64,000 bases of DNA from Fischerella sp. JS2 (GCF_032393985.1 NZ_CP135918.1:4154001-4218000); one strand, 5' to 3'; shown: positions 8,209-18,919, counted from the first letter of the stretch. Made by a program: numbers and translations. Notes: generated from the letters alone by a model not told the origin.

Positions 8209-9174
8209 TTAAATTTGCATCCCAAATACACGTGCTACCTGCCTGGCCATATCCCAAACATCTTGGGTTGTAATTCCACCAGTACCCAACCAATTACCAC
8301 TGATGCCTGTATAGTCTTCCATTGGTTGGAACACATTACCATCGGTTGGAGCTGCTGGCTTTCTGTCTTGGAAGTGATCTTGATCAACTTGGCGCGCCAT
8401 CATTCGTTCTTCAAGATCAGGTGCTAATGTTTTCTCTAAAGCTAGCAGATAGCCTGCTTGCCCAACAATGATTTCTCGCTGTGGTCTATTTACTAGCCCG
8501 ACAATTGCCTCTGCAACGTCTTTGGCAGGATAGACTGGGCTGAGTGGCTTGGTTTTGCGACCAGTGTAGTTGGCTGCGTGCTGAAAAATTGGTGTATCAA
8601 TCGAGGCTGGCAACACCGTACAAACATGGATGTCAGGTGCATTGTCTAGATACAACTCCATCCGCAGGGAATCGGATAGTCCACGAATCGCATATTTGCT
8701 GATGGTATAAGGGCTGGTATATGGCTGACCACTAATCGCCACAACCGAGGAAACATTGATCAGGATACCACTACCTTGTTCTCGGAAGTAGGGTAGAGCT
8801 GCACGCGCACCATGTACATAACCAAATAAATTGGTGTCAATCACTCGCCGGAAAGCTTCCGGAGGAACATCTTCAAAGCGGGCAAATAAAGAAACAGCAG
8901 CATTGTTTACCCAGACATCAAGCCGACCAAAATTTTCAATTGCACGCCGTGCTAATGCTTGTACAGCTGACTCATCGGTAACGTCTATGGGTACTGCTAG
9001 AGCTTGTCCACCCAATTGTTTACACTGTTGAGCAACGTCCTGCAAAGCAGTTTCCCTGCGAGCTGCTAATAGTAACGTTGCACCCTGTTTCGCAAATTCA
9101 AGTGCTGTGGCACGTCCTATGCCACTAGAAGCACCTGTAATGACGATAACTGAATCTCTAATTCGCCGTGGCAT
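8209..9174 (-). CDS. Short-chain dehydrogenase/reductase (SDR)
   Basis: A 321-residue classical SDR. VIVITGASSGIGRATALEFA is the TGxxxGIG NAD(P)-binding turn, AARRE follows beta-2 and suggests NADPH preference, NNAA is present, INVSS supplies the catalytic Ser, and YTISKYA is the YxxxK active site. It is about 70 residues longer than minimal SDRs; the C-terminal extension (from about residue 235) is charged and ends RVFGMQI. The start ATG at 9174 has AAGGAGA a few bases upstream. It heads an operon with a hydrolase and an unknown protein. Confidence 0.9.
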   Translation of the reverse strand: MPRRIRDSVIVITGASSGIGRATALEFAKQGATLLLAARRETALQDVAQQCKQLGGQALAVPIDVTDESAVQALARRAIENFGRLDVWVNNAAVSLFARFEDVPPEAFRRVIDTNLFGYVHGARAALPYFREQGSGILINVSSVVAISGQPYTSPYTISKYAIRGLSDSLRMELYLDNAPDIHVCTVLPASIDTPIFQHAANYTGRKTKPLSPVYPAKDVAEAIVGLVNRPQREIIVGQAGYLLALEKTLAPDLEERMMARQVDQDHFQDRKPAAPTDGNVFQPMEDYTGISGNWLGTGGITTQDVWDMARQVARVFGMQI

Positions 9175-9330
9175 ACTACTTTCTCCTTAAGCGATCGCAC
9201 TGGTTAAGAGTAAACATCCACTCTCTTTGATGTAAGTTGTCTGTGCAATTAATTGTCCTCTTCCTAGAGAGTGAAACAAAGTTATATTTAGTCGAAACCC
9301 ATTAGCAATTACCCATTACCTAATTAGAAA

Positions 9331-9362
9331 TCTCCCTCTATTCCATCAGGGATAGAAGGAGA
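9331..9362 (-). terminator. Possible terminator of psaB
   Basis: On the minus strand, 39 bp after the psaB stop, TCTCCTTCTATCCCT pairs imperfectly with AGAGGGAGA, followed by TTTCTAATT. Weak T-run, moderate stem. Confidence 0.42.
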
Positions 9363-9400
9363 AGATAGCAGAAGTCAGAGAATCTTCTATCTTAAATTTG

Positions 9401-11629
9401 TCAACCAAATTTTCCAGCATTGGCAGCAATTAGGAATGCTGCGTAGGTAAGGATGTAGCCAACTGTGAAGTGAGTTAGACCAACCAACCAACCTTGAACA
9501 ATAGACAGAGCCACGGGTTTATCTTTCCAGCGCACTAGATTTGCTAGTGGAGTACGTTCGTGCGCCCAGACTAAAGTTTCAATTAACTCTTGCCAGTACC
9601 CACGCCAGCTAATCAGGAACATAAAACCAGTAGCCCAAACCAGGTGTCCAAAAAGGAACATCCAAGCCCAAACAGACAGGTTATTCATGCCGTAGGGATT
9701 GTAACCGTTGATTACCTGAGCCGAGTTAGCCCAGAGATAATCACGGAACCAGCCCATCAAGTATGTCGAAGACTCATTGAACTGAGCCACGTTGCCTTGC
9801 CAGATACCCAGATGTTTCCAATGCCAGTAAAAAGTTACCCAGCCAAGCAGGTTCAACATCCAGAATATGGCGAGGAAGAAAGACTGTTCCCAAGCAGATG
9901 TTTGGCAAGTACCACCACGACCAGGTCCATCACAAGGGAAGGTGAAGCCGAAGTCCTTCTTGTCAGGAAACAGCTTACTACCACGAGCATCCAACGCACC
10001 CTTGACACAAATTAAGGTAGTAGTATGCAGACCAAGGGCGATCGCATGGTGAACCAAAAAATCACCAGGGCCAATAGTTAAGAACAAAGAGTTGGTGCCG
10101 GAATTGATAGCATCTAGCCAACCTGGCAACCAGACGTTAGCATAGTTGGGCCATGCTGTGTGAGCAATGCTATCGGGATTGGATAACAACACATTCATGC
10201 CATATACCGCTTTCCCGTGAGCAGCTTGGATGAATTGAGCAAATACCGGCTCAATCAGGATTTGCTTTTCAGGTGTGCCAAAGGCAACAACTACATCGTT
10301 GTGGACGTATAGACCCAGCGTATGGAAGCCCAAGAATAGGGACACCCAACTGAGGTGGGAGATAATCGCTTCTTTGTGCTTCAGCACTCGCTCCAAGACA
10401 TTGCCCTTATTTTGTTCAGGGTCGTAGTCCCGCACCCAGAATATTGCACCGTGGGCAAATGCACCAACCATAAAGAACCCAGCTAGGTATTGATGGTGGG
10501 TGTACAGACAGGCCTGCGTTGTGTAATCTTTAGCCATAAAGGCGTAAGGAGGCAGGGCATACATATGTTGCGCCACTAGGGACAGAGCAGTTCCCAAAGC
10601 AGCTAAGTGAATACCTAACTGAAAGTGCAACGAGTTGTTATAGGTGTCATACAAACCTTGGTGCGGCAGGTTGAACTGACCTTCAGTTTGGACACCAAAG
10701 AAATTTTTAGCATCAAGCATATCTTTGATGCTGTGACCAATCCCGAAGTTAGTTCGGTACATATGACCAGCGATGATAAAAATAACCGCGATCGCCAAAT
10801 GGTGGTGAGCCATATCACTCAGCCACAGCGATTCTGTTTGCGGATGGAAACCACCCAAAAACGTGAGAATCGCATTACCTGCGCCAGCAGATGTACCAAA
10901 TATATGCTGTGCCGTATCCGGGTTTTGAGCGTAGACGCCCCAGTTACCAGTGAACAAAGGTTGCAAACCTGCTGGATGTGGTAGAGTCGTCAGAAAATTA
11001 TTCCAACCAACGTGCTGTCCGCGAGATTCGGGGATAGCAACATGAACCAAGTGACCAGCCCAAGCTAGGGAACTGACACCAAACAGACCTGCTAGGTGGT
11101 GGTTTAATCGAGGTTCGGCGCTCTTAAACCAAGCTAAGCTGGGACGGTATCTAGGTTGCAAGTGCAACCAACCAGCAAACAAGAACACTGCTGCCAACAA
11201 CAGCAGAAAGATAGAACCCATGTAAAGGTCATTGTTCGTCCGCATACCGATGGTGTACCACCAGTGGTAAACACCAGAGTAAGCGATATTCACTGGATAG
11301 TTAGTTCCGCCTTGAGTGAAAGCCTCTACCGCAGGTTTACCAAAGTGGGGGTCCCAAATCGCATGGGCGATGGGGCGGATATGAACAGGATCTTTGATCC
11401 AGGTTTCAAAATTACCTTGCCAGGCTACATGGAACAACAAGCTAGAAGCCCACAAGAAAATGATTGCCACATGACCGAAGTGAGTAGCGAAAATCTTTTG
11501 ATAAAGATTTTCTTCTGTTATGTCATCATGGCTTTCAAAATCGTTGCCCTGAGCCATCGCATACCAGATGCGACGTGTCGTCGGATCTTGAGCAAGATCC
11601 TGGCTAAATTTGGGAAATTTTCTGGCCAT
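9401..11629 (-). CDS. psaB: Photosystem I core protein PsaB, stand-alone paralogue
   Basis: The 742-residue product is full length for PsaB, the reaction-centre subunit that with PsaA binds P700, most antenna chlorophyll and the F_X 4Fe-4S cluster in the thylakoid membrane. The F_X loop [12 protein letters not shown] with both Cys is intact, as are the eleven membrane helices with their His ligands and the C-terminal [15 protein letters not shown]. The N-terminus [20 protein letters not shown] is typical. Several segments differ from mainstream Nostocales PsaB, for example [20 protein letters not shown] and [16 protein letters not shown]. psaA is not upstream: the gene stands alone next to the SDR operon. 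Some Nostocales, such as Anabaena PCC 7120, carry a second psaB (psaB2), and this copy fits that type. SD AGGAGG lies about 15 bases upstream of the ATG. Confidence 0.96.
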   Translation of the reverse strand: MARKFPKFSQDLAQDPTTRRIWYAMAQGNDFESHDDITEENLYQKIFATHFGHVAIIFLWASSLLFHVAWQGNFETWIKDPVHIRPIAHAIWDPHFGKPAVEAFTQGGTNYPVNIAYSGVYHWWYTIGMRTNNDLYMGSIFLLLLAAVFLFAGWLHLQPRYRPSLAWFKSAEPRLNHHLAGLFGVSSLAWAGHLVHVAIPESRGQHVGWNNFLTTLPHPAGLQPLFTGNWGVYAQNPDTAQHIFGTSAGAGNAILTFLGGFHPQTESLWLSDMAHHHLAIAVIFIIAGHMYRTNFGIGHSIKDMLDAKNFFGVQTEGQFNLPHQGLYDTYNNSLHFQLGIHLAALGTALSLVAQHMYALPPYAFMAKDYTTQACLYTHHQYLAGFFMVGAFAHGAIFWVRDYDPEQNKGNVLERVLKHKEAIISHLSWVSLFLGFHTLGLYVHNDVVVAFGTPEKQILIEPVFAQFIQAAHGKAVYGMNVLLSNPDSIAHTAWPNYANVWLPGWLDAINSGTNSLFLTIGPGDFLVHHAIALGLHTTTLICVKGALDARGSKLFPDKKDFGFTFPCDGPGRGGTCQTSAWEQSFFLAIFWMLNLLGWVTFYWHWKHLGIWQGNVAQFNESSTYLMGWFRDYLWANSAQVINGYNPYGMNNLSVWAWMFLFGHLVWATGFMFLISWRGYWQELIETLVWAHERTPLANLVRWKDKPVALSIVQGWLVGLTHFTVGYILTYAAFLIAANAGKFG

Positions 11630-12080
11630 GTACTTTAATTACATCCTCCTGTTAGCTAATCCAAGTTGCTAGATCTTTTAAACCAGCAACATCTAGCAAT
11701 TGAATAAAAAAGTCTTACAGCATCAAGTCGGAGGTCAATCTTGAAATCAACAAAGCTAGTAGGTATGAGGATTACAACGGGTTTAGCTCCCACAGATACG
11801 TCCCCATTAAGAGTGACGCGATTCATTTCTTAGTAGTACTAAACAAATTTACTAATACTACTTCCATCGCATTTCTGACTCAGGGGAGAGATTAGTATTA
11901 CATCAACTTGTCATCTTCAACACAAATTGAAGTTCTGCTACTTAAACAACATTTTCCTAGAACAGCGATTTAGCAGAACTTTTGTATCTTGCCACATCTA
12001 AAAACTTCAAATTACTTTGCGCTCTTTGCGTTCTTTGCGGTTCGTTTCTAAAACCACTCAAAATTAATGCAATAAACTTA
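11630..12080. other. psaB upstream region, no gene seen
   Basis: The 5' region of psaB (minus strand). One inverted repeat is visible: AAGTTCTGCTA (11930-11940) with its complement TAGCAGAACTT (11971-11981). No credible reading frame; promoter elements could not be fixed by eye. Confidence 0.45.
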
Positions 12081-12231
12081 ATACCAATTCTCCAAAAGAT
12101 GACTATGAATGAAACGCTCTAACATGGAGATTTATAAACATGGGTAACAACAAAACAAACCACAGAGTACAAACAGAAATAAGAATTTGAGAAAGTTTTT
12201 GCGTAAGTCCTAATTTATAGAGAATTGGTAT
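12081..12231. mobile_element. MITE-like element, 151 bp
   Basis: Perfect 12-bp terminal inverted repeats ATACCAATTCTC (12081-12092) and GAGAATTGGTAT (12220-12231) are flanked on both sides by TTA, which would be a 3-bp target duplication. There is no coding capacity. Similar ATACCAATT words appear elsewhere in the window (5750, 18786, 43134, 57472), in line with a dispersed non-autonomous family. Confidence 0.45.
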
Positions 12232-12854
12232 TTAAGTTAGATATCGCAGAGGATTTAACATGAGTAGACTTGTTGAGCCAAGAATCTCCCAAATTCAATT
12301 TAGGAGAGATCAACAAAGTCTGTTTCTTGTTCACAAAAAATATCTTAAAATTATCCCAATATTGATAGTTTTTTATCTACCACTGCCACGACCATCACTA
12401 TCGATATTAGTAATATACTGCCCAAACCCTTGAAGTTTCATAAGATGCTCCCTAATAACCTATCTAATATCATCTACAAAAATAAGTGAGAATAACAGGA
12501 TCACTGAGCTAACATTTGGCATTTTGGCAGAAAGCGAACTTCAAGGCATTTTTTCGACAGTTATTAATTAGTGCTTATCAACGAGGAAGGTTGAGTTTCT
12601 GTAATTGCGCCAACCTGTAGGTGTTTTATACACAGAGGAAAATTTTATGCTTGAAAGCTTTGTCAGTTATGGGTTTGAAGTCCTCACATCTCATCAGAGG
12701 TTGACGCAATGTCTAAAACTCTGACCAGTAAAGCTTTTGAAGTGATTTTTTCCGAGCCATTCTTGACAATGCGAGCGCTCAAACGCTATATTTACCCTAG
12801 ATGTACGCAACTGAACCTTGAAAATCAAATACAGCAAGGCTTCTAAATTGAGCG
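12232..12854 (+). promoter_or_regulatory. CRISPR leader region
   Basis: The sequence upstream of the first repeat. The repeat's 3' end is ATTGAAAC, the usual crRNA 5' handle, and the degenerate repeats lie at the other end, so transcription should run left to right and this side is the leader. It is AT-rich and ends CTTGAAAATCAAATACAGC shortly before repeat 1. No -10/-35 pair could be fixed with confidence. A 45-codon frame at 12709-12846 is noted among rejected items. Confidence 0.5.
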
Positions 12855-15800
12855 GTTGCAACTTACACTAATCCCTATTAGGGATTGAAACCCAGTAGTC
12901 TGTGTTTTGTTCTCTATCATCCATTATGTCAGTTGCAACTTACACTAATCCCTATTAGGGATTGAAACAATCTACCAAAAGATAGAGAAGCATCGGTTTG
13001 AGTTGCAACTTACACTAATCCCTATTAGGGATTGAAACGGTTACTATACAATCTCCGATGTTTTGCCTGGATCGGTTGCAACTTACACTAATCCCTATTA
13101 GGGATTGAAACAGAAAAATTCCAGGCCCTGGGGTTGCTCCGCGACGTTGCAACTTACACTAATCCCTATTAGGGATTGAAACAAGTACGGTATAGGAGAC
13201 GTTTCGATCCAACATCAGGTTGCAACTTACACTAATCCCTATTAGGGATTGAAACCATTCAAACCTCCTTAATCAACGTCCCTACGAATGGCTGTTGCAA
13301 CTTACACTAATCCCTATTAGGGATTGAAACCGCTTTCCCATTAATTCATTGACCATCTTCTCAAGAGTTGCAACTTACACTAATCCCTATTAGGGATTGA
13401 AACTTGCCTAGACCGTGCTATGATCTAGATATCCAAGTTGCAACTTACACTAATCCCTATTAGGGATTGAAACAATCTATCTAGAGGTAGATAACAGGGA
13501 GATAGTCGCTGGTTGCAACTTACACTAATCCCTATTAGGGATTGAAACGCTGTGCCCCCCCAGGGACTGGCGTTTTTCTGACCTGTTGCAACTTACACTA
13601 ATCCCTATTAGGGATTGAAACCACCAGAGATGTCTGGATGAATTGCAGATATCGTATGTTGCAACTTACACTAATCCCTATTAGGGATTGAAACTTGGTC
13701 ATGCCCACCCCACTCATCACCAGCGGGGTCAGTTGCAACTTACACTAATCCCTATTAGGGATTGAAACTCCAATGTTCTCCTTAGATCGTGCTATGATCT
13801 AGAGTTGCAACTTACACTAATCCCTATTAGGGATTGAAACACTTCGTCCTGTTCCCCTACCCCAATAGTGGGCTGCGAGAGGTTGCAACTTACACTAATC
13901 CCTATTAGGGATTGAAACATCCCCACTCCACTCATCACTGCCGGGGTCAACAAAGTTGCAACTTACACTAATCCCTATTAGGGATTGAAACAATACGTCT
14001 GCAGATAGATAGTCGCGGAGCAACCCGTTGCAACTTACACTAATCCCTATTAGGGATTGAAACTGCGTGGAATGTTGTCTTGGCATGTTTCTCTTTCAGT
14101 TGCAACTTACACTAATCCCTATTAGGGATTGAAACTCCTGACCTAAGAGCCAGAAAACCCAGGCCCTGGTTGCAACTTACACTAATCCCTATTAGGGATT
14201 GAAACGTTGTGTTGTCACACCGTCTGCTTCTGTATCCATGTTGCAACTTACACTAATCCCTATTAGGGATTGAAACGGAAAAACGCAGGTTCTGGGGTTG
14301 CTCCGCGACGTTGCAACTTACACTAATCCCTATTAGGGATTGAAACAAATAAGATACAAACGCAGATTTGACCCCACGTGTTGCAACTTACACTAATCCC
14401 TATTAGGGATTGAAACTTCTGGGTGGGCGCATTTGGACTGGTCTGAGTCAGGTTGCAACTTACACTAATCCCTATTAGGGATTGAAACTCAGCATCGAAC
14501 CTGCTGACACTAGCAGTTTCCCGTTGCAACTTACACTAATCCCTATTAGGGATTGAAACAGCCTCTGTGCTGTCTGCGATGAATGTGTACCAAGGTTGCA
14601 ACTTACACTAATCCCTATTAGGGATTGAAACGGATTGGCGGATGGTGGCGATGTTGAGAAGTTCAGTTGCAACTTACACTAATCCCTATTAGGGATTGAA
14701 ACCCATTTCTCGTGTCTCGACTGACCAAAAACTTGTAGAGTTGCAACTTACACTAATCCCTATTAGGGATTGAAACGCATCTCTACAAGCAGTTATCGCC
14801 CAACTCATTGCGTTGCAACTTACACTAATCCCTATTAGGGATTGAAACAATCCGGATGGTTCAACAACAATTCATGAAATAGTAGTTGCAACTTACACTA
14901 ATCCCTATTAGGGATTGAAACAAGGTTGAACATCGGAGACTGAATAGTAACTTCCACGTTGCAACTTACACTAATCCCTATTAGGGATTGAAACAAGAAG
15001 GAGCTAGGGACTGCAGCAATGATAGGTGCATAAAGTTGCAACTTACACTAATCCCTATTAGGGATTGAAACTTTGGCTTAGGCACTGTACCTTCCACCCC
15101 AGAACCCCAGGGTTGCAACTTACACTAATCCCTATTAGGGATTGAAACCAGGTACTAGAAAGATGATGAAAGAAAAGTACGCCGTTGCAACTTACACTAA
15201 TCCCTATTAGGGATTGAAACCGTACTTCCCCCTTCTCGCTGCCGTTGACTGTACGGTTGCAACTTACACTAATCCCTATTAGGGATTGAAACAATTTAGC
15301 TTTCTCGCCAGAGTACAACCCCTTCACGGTTGCAACTTACACTAATCCCTATTAGGGATTGAAACGTGCTAAAGAGTAGACAGCTTGGGATGAGCGAGAG
15401 TTGCAACTTACACTAATCCCTATTAGGGATTGAAACAAGTGGTGCTGGTTCCAGAAGAAGAGACACCCGCTGTTGCAACTTACACTAATCCCTATTAGGG
15501 ATTGAAACGACCGAGTACATTGCTATAGCTGATGCACCCAATCAAGTTGCAACTTACACTAATCCCTATTAGGGATTGAAACTACCTTTTAGGATTGCGT
15601 TGGAAAGGCTCACCAATCGTTGCAACTTACACTAATCCCTATTAGGGATTGAAACAGCTTCAGCTTCAGCTTCAGCTGCGATAGTTTCAAGTTGCAACTT
15701 ACACTAATCCCTATTAGGGATTGAAACATATTCAGGAGTGGGGGCGATAAGGTGAAAAAGGTTGCAACTTACACTAATCCCTATTAGGGATTGAAACTAG

Positions 15801-16371
15801 ATTTTCTTGTGCTTTGAACCCCATATCTTGTTGCAACTTACACTAATCCCTATTAGGGATTGAAACAAGGAATGCTCTAACTCTCACAGGCTCGGAAGTA
15901 ATACGTTGCAACTTACACTAATCCCTATTAGGGATTGAAACTCCTATAAGATTGACCGCAATTCGGGTACTACTTTTCAGTTGCAACTTACACTAATCCC
16001 TATTAGGGATTGAAACTTCAAAGAACTCTTGAGCCAGTTGGGGTAAAGTTGTTGCAACTTACACTAATCCCTATTAGGGATTGAAACAAAAGCAAGCCAA
16101 AGTAAAAGAACAAATAAGAAAGTGTTGCAACTTACACTAATCCCTATTAGGGATTGAAACCCAACTGACTTGCATCGAACTGAGTCTTAGAGAAAATGTT
16201 GCAACTTACACTAATCCCTATTAGGGATTGAAACGTGATGCAAACATTGCCTGGACTCGCAATATGGTTGCAACTTACACTAATCCCTATTAGGGATTGA
16301 AACTCCGTCATAGGATCCTCTTGCTGGACACCAAAAGGTTGCAACTTACACTAATCCCTATTAGGGATTGA

Positions 16372-17125
16372 GGCGTTGCTGAATAAAGGTATGTTTTAGG
16401 CAGGTAAGGGAACAGAACGATATTTGAGGTAGTGCAATAACAATCGAACAGAGTATCTCAGCATTTCCTCAGTTTTGGAATAACATAAAGTTTTACGATG
16501 AAGACGAGCCAAATAATGTCTAAGCCTTGTGTTTTCATTTTCGACTCGTGTCATGTAGGTCTTACTCACAATTTGGTCACCATCAGGAACAAAACAAGGG
16601 TAAACAGGGTATCCATCTGTGACGTAAAAATAACTCTGCCAACACTGGACAATGTTCCATAACTGTTGGAAAGTAGTCGAACTACGATCACCTAAAACCC
16701 AAGCAAGAATACCTTGAGTAAAGTGATTTACCGCCGTCCACAACCAGATTTTATTTTTTGAACCAATAAATGTTTCTAATTCATCTAGTTCTCCCACCTG
16801 CGGAATTTCCTTTGAATTTGGTGTATCCGCCAATTGTGTACCCACTCGTTTAACCCAATGAATAATGGTAGTATGATGAACGTTTTTCACCCTTTCAATT
16901 CCACGAAATCCCATACCATTGACGTACATTTTTAGGCATTCTTGTTTGATTTCATCCGAGTAGCCCCTGGGTGGTTTATAGACATCAATGAATTGACGAC
17001 CACAATCACAGCAAATGTGATTCTGTTTACCTCTTTTCTTTCCATTCTTACGGTTATGACAAGATCCACAGCGTGGACATTCCATGATTAATTGACCTCA
17101 ATTCATACCGCTATTATGCAACGCC
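16372..17125 (-). mobile_element. IS1-family insertion sequence, copy 1, inside a CRISPR repeat
   Basis: The element is 754 bp with inverted ends GGCGTTGCTGAATAAAGG and (complement) GGCGTTGCATAATAGCGG. It is inserted 34 nt into the 49th repeat; GGGATTGA at 16364-16371 is duplicated at 17126-17133 (8-bp target duplication), after which the repeat finishes with AAC. It carries one transposase gene. Copy 2 at 52077-52832 matches except for two extra A in one homopolymer. Clean ends and target duplication imply a recent insertion. Confidence 0.94.
16396..17085 (-). CDS. IS1-family transposase, intact
   Basis: 229 residues in a single frame. The N-terminal zinc ribbon uses MECPRCGSCHN and CCDCGRQF (two Cys pairs). 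It is followed by a helix-turn-helix (residues 45-85, MGFRGIERVKNVHHTTIIHW) and then the DDE-type catalytic part: an Asp/Glu pair in QVGELDELETFIG, Asp in YVTDGYPVYP, and the C-terminal VENENTRLRHYLARLHRKT where the final Glu and basic helix lie. In IS1 itself InsA and InsB' are joined by -1 frameshifting on an A run; here an A6 run leaves both parts already in one frame. It acts on the IS ends at 16372 and 17125. Confidence 0.93.
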   Translation of the reverse strand: MECPRCGSCHNRKNGKKRGKQNHICCDCGRQFIDVYKPPRGYSDEIKQECLKMYVNGMGFRGIERVKNVHHTTIIHWVKRVGTQLADTPNSKEIPQVGELDELETFIGSKNKIWLWTAVNHFTQGILAWVLGDRSSTTFQQLWNIVQCWQSYFYVTDGYPVYPCFVPDGDQIVSKTYMTRVENENTRLRHYLARLHRKTLCYSKTEEMLRYSVRLLLHYLKYRSVPLPA

Positions 17126-18815
17126 GGGATTGAAACTTGCTAGATGTAGGGGAGAGACAAGTTGTTACTCTGAAGTTGCAACTTACACTAATCCCTATTA
17201 GGGATTGAAACGTGTAATCAGTTGCTGGAATCTTAAGAACATTATGTTGCAACTTACACTAATCCCTATTAGGGATTGAAACCTACCTTTATGTACTTTC
17301 CTGTTGTTTGCTGAGATGTTGCAACTTACACTAATCCCTATTAGGGATTGAAACGAAAGAACTTATGAACCCATACCTTGCTGGTGATTGTTGCAACTTA
17401 CACTAATCCCTATTAGGGATTGAAACAGGTCGAATGATGCCACTAACACTGACGATTTGTTGCAACTTACACTAATCCCTATTAGGGATTGAAACATTGC
17501 ATTAGACATATTTACTTTACCTCCTAATTGTTGCAACTTACACTAATCCCTATTAGGGATTGAAACAAGCTTGTGTAAGCTGTCGATGGTAATGCTGAGG
17601 GCAGTTGCAACTTACACTAATCCCTATTAGGGATTGAAACGTTAGTGGTAGCAGTGGAGGTGGAGAAGTGATTTTGTTGCAACTTACACTAATCCCTATT
17701 AGGGATTGAAACCTTGTTTACATCTATTAATAATCTGGCTAACTTGCGTTGCAACTTACACTAATCCCTATTAGGGATTGAAACCGGTTCTCTGGTGAAG
17801 CGATCGCTCGACGGGAGCTGTTGCAACTTACACTAATCCCTATTAGGGATTGAAACGGGCTTTGGCAGTAATGTGAAGCCCCTTTTTTTTAGTTGCAACT
17901 TACACTAATCCCTATTAGGGATTGAAACATTGCATTAGACATATTTACTTTACCTCCTAATTGTTGCAACTTACACTAATCCCTATTAGGGATTGAAACA
18001 AGCTTGTGTAAGCTGTCGATGGTAATGCTGAGGGCAGTTGCAACTTACACTAATCCCTATTAGGGATTGAAACCAGTGGCTCTGTAATAACCTCCGGCTC
18101 AACTGGAAAGGTTGCAACTTACACTAATCCCTATTAGGGATTGAAACAATTACAGTGATCCTTTGAACACTCCCAACTCGCCCACTGTTGCAACTTACAC
18201 TAATCCCTATTAGGGATTGAAACAAGACGGAAAATTCTTTTGAGTCGGGGGTGCAAAAAAAGTTGCAACTTACACTAATCCCTATTAGGGATTGAAACAA
18301 TGGGGAGGTGAGCAAACCAATATAACTGTTGATATGGTTGCAACTTACACTAATCCCTATTAGGGATTGAAACATCTAGTGAACGACCACACCCCAGGTC
18401 TGGCGTTTCCTGGTTGCAACTTACACTAATCCCTATTAGGGATTGAAACGGCAGCATGGTACAAAACCAACAGATACGGCAGGGCAAAGTTGCAACTTTC
18501 ACTAATCCCTATTAGGGATTGAAACAAAAAAGCTAATAACCCGCAGGTTACGGGAAGCACTGTTGCAACTTACACTAATCCCTATTAGGGATTGAAACGC
18601 CTCACTTACCACCGGAAAAATCACATCTTTGATTGTTGCAACTTACACTAATCCCTATTAGGGATTGAAACCGATTACGGTTGCCTGTGGATATTTCCTA
18701 GCAAGTTGCAACTTACACTAATCCCTATTAGGGATTGAAACTACAGTATGCTGTACGGGGGATAGTACCAATTGAGTTGCAACTTATACCAATTCAAAAA
18801 AAATTTAAGGGCAAT

Positions 18816-18887
18816 AACCTCACTCGCCTAACGGCACCCTCCTCGAGATCGAGCTATGCATTATGTGGAAGAGAGAGGAGTGAGGTT
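18816..18887. repeat. Palindromic repeat with AACCTCACTC / GAGTGAGGTT ends
   Basis: 10-bp perfect inverted ends (18816-18825 and 18878-18887) followed by TTTTT, directly after the CRISPR stub. The inner CGCCTAACGGCACCCT equals that of the repeat at 660-713. It could work as a terminator for the array transcript. Confidence 0.55.
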
Positions 18888-18919
18888 TTTTGGTAGCGAT
18901 TACCTTATGACTTAAAAGT

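Larger units (their letters stand above)
12855..18786 (+). CRISPR. CRISPR array: 71 repeats of 37 nt plus 11-nt stub, 71 spacers
   Basis: The repeat starts GTTGCAACTTACAC and ends AGGGATTGAAAC; its centre AATCCCTATTAGGGATT is a 6-bp hairpin. I counted 71 full repeats (one split by an IS) from 12855 to 18741, then a truncated GTTGCAACTTA (18776-18786). Spacers are 32-41 nt. All repeats are identical except the one at 18489-18525 (A to T at position 11) and the stub, both at the right end, marking it as the old, leader-distal end. Spacers at 17496 and 17567 recur exactly at 17929 and 18000. Several spacers are related to each other. No cas genes are in the window, so the subtype is not determined; this repeat shape occurs with type I-D and type III systems in Nostocales. 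Open frames inside the array are repeat artefacts. Confidence 0.98.

Noticed and set aside
11156-11638. A 160-codon plus-strand frame opposite psaB, and similar frames opposite other large genes.
   Set aside because: These mirror the codon pattern of strongly conserved genes on the other strand; no independent support.
12709-12846. A 45-codon ATG frame ending just before the first CRISPR repeat.
   Set aside because: It lies in the leader, lacks a ribosome site, and its sequence looks like leader DNA by position. I could not support translation.
13895-18375. Several minus-strand open frames of 60-90 codons inside the CRISPR array.
   Set aside because: They are made of the repeat read in one frame (FQSLIGISVSCN recurring every unit) joined by spacers; they are not genes.
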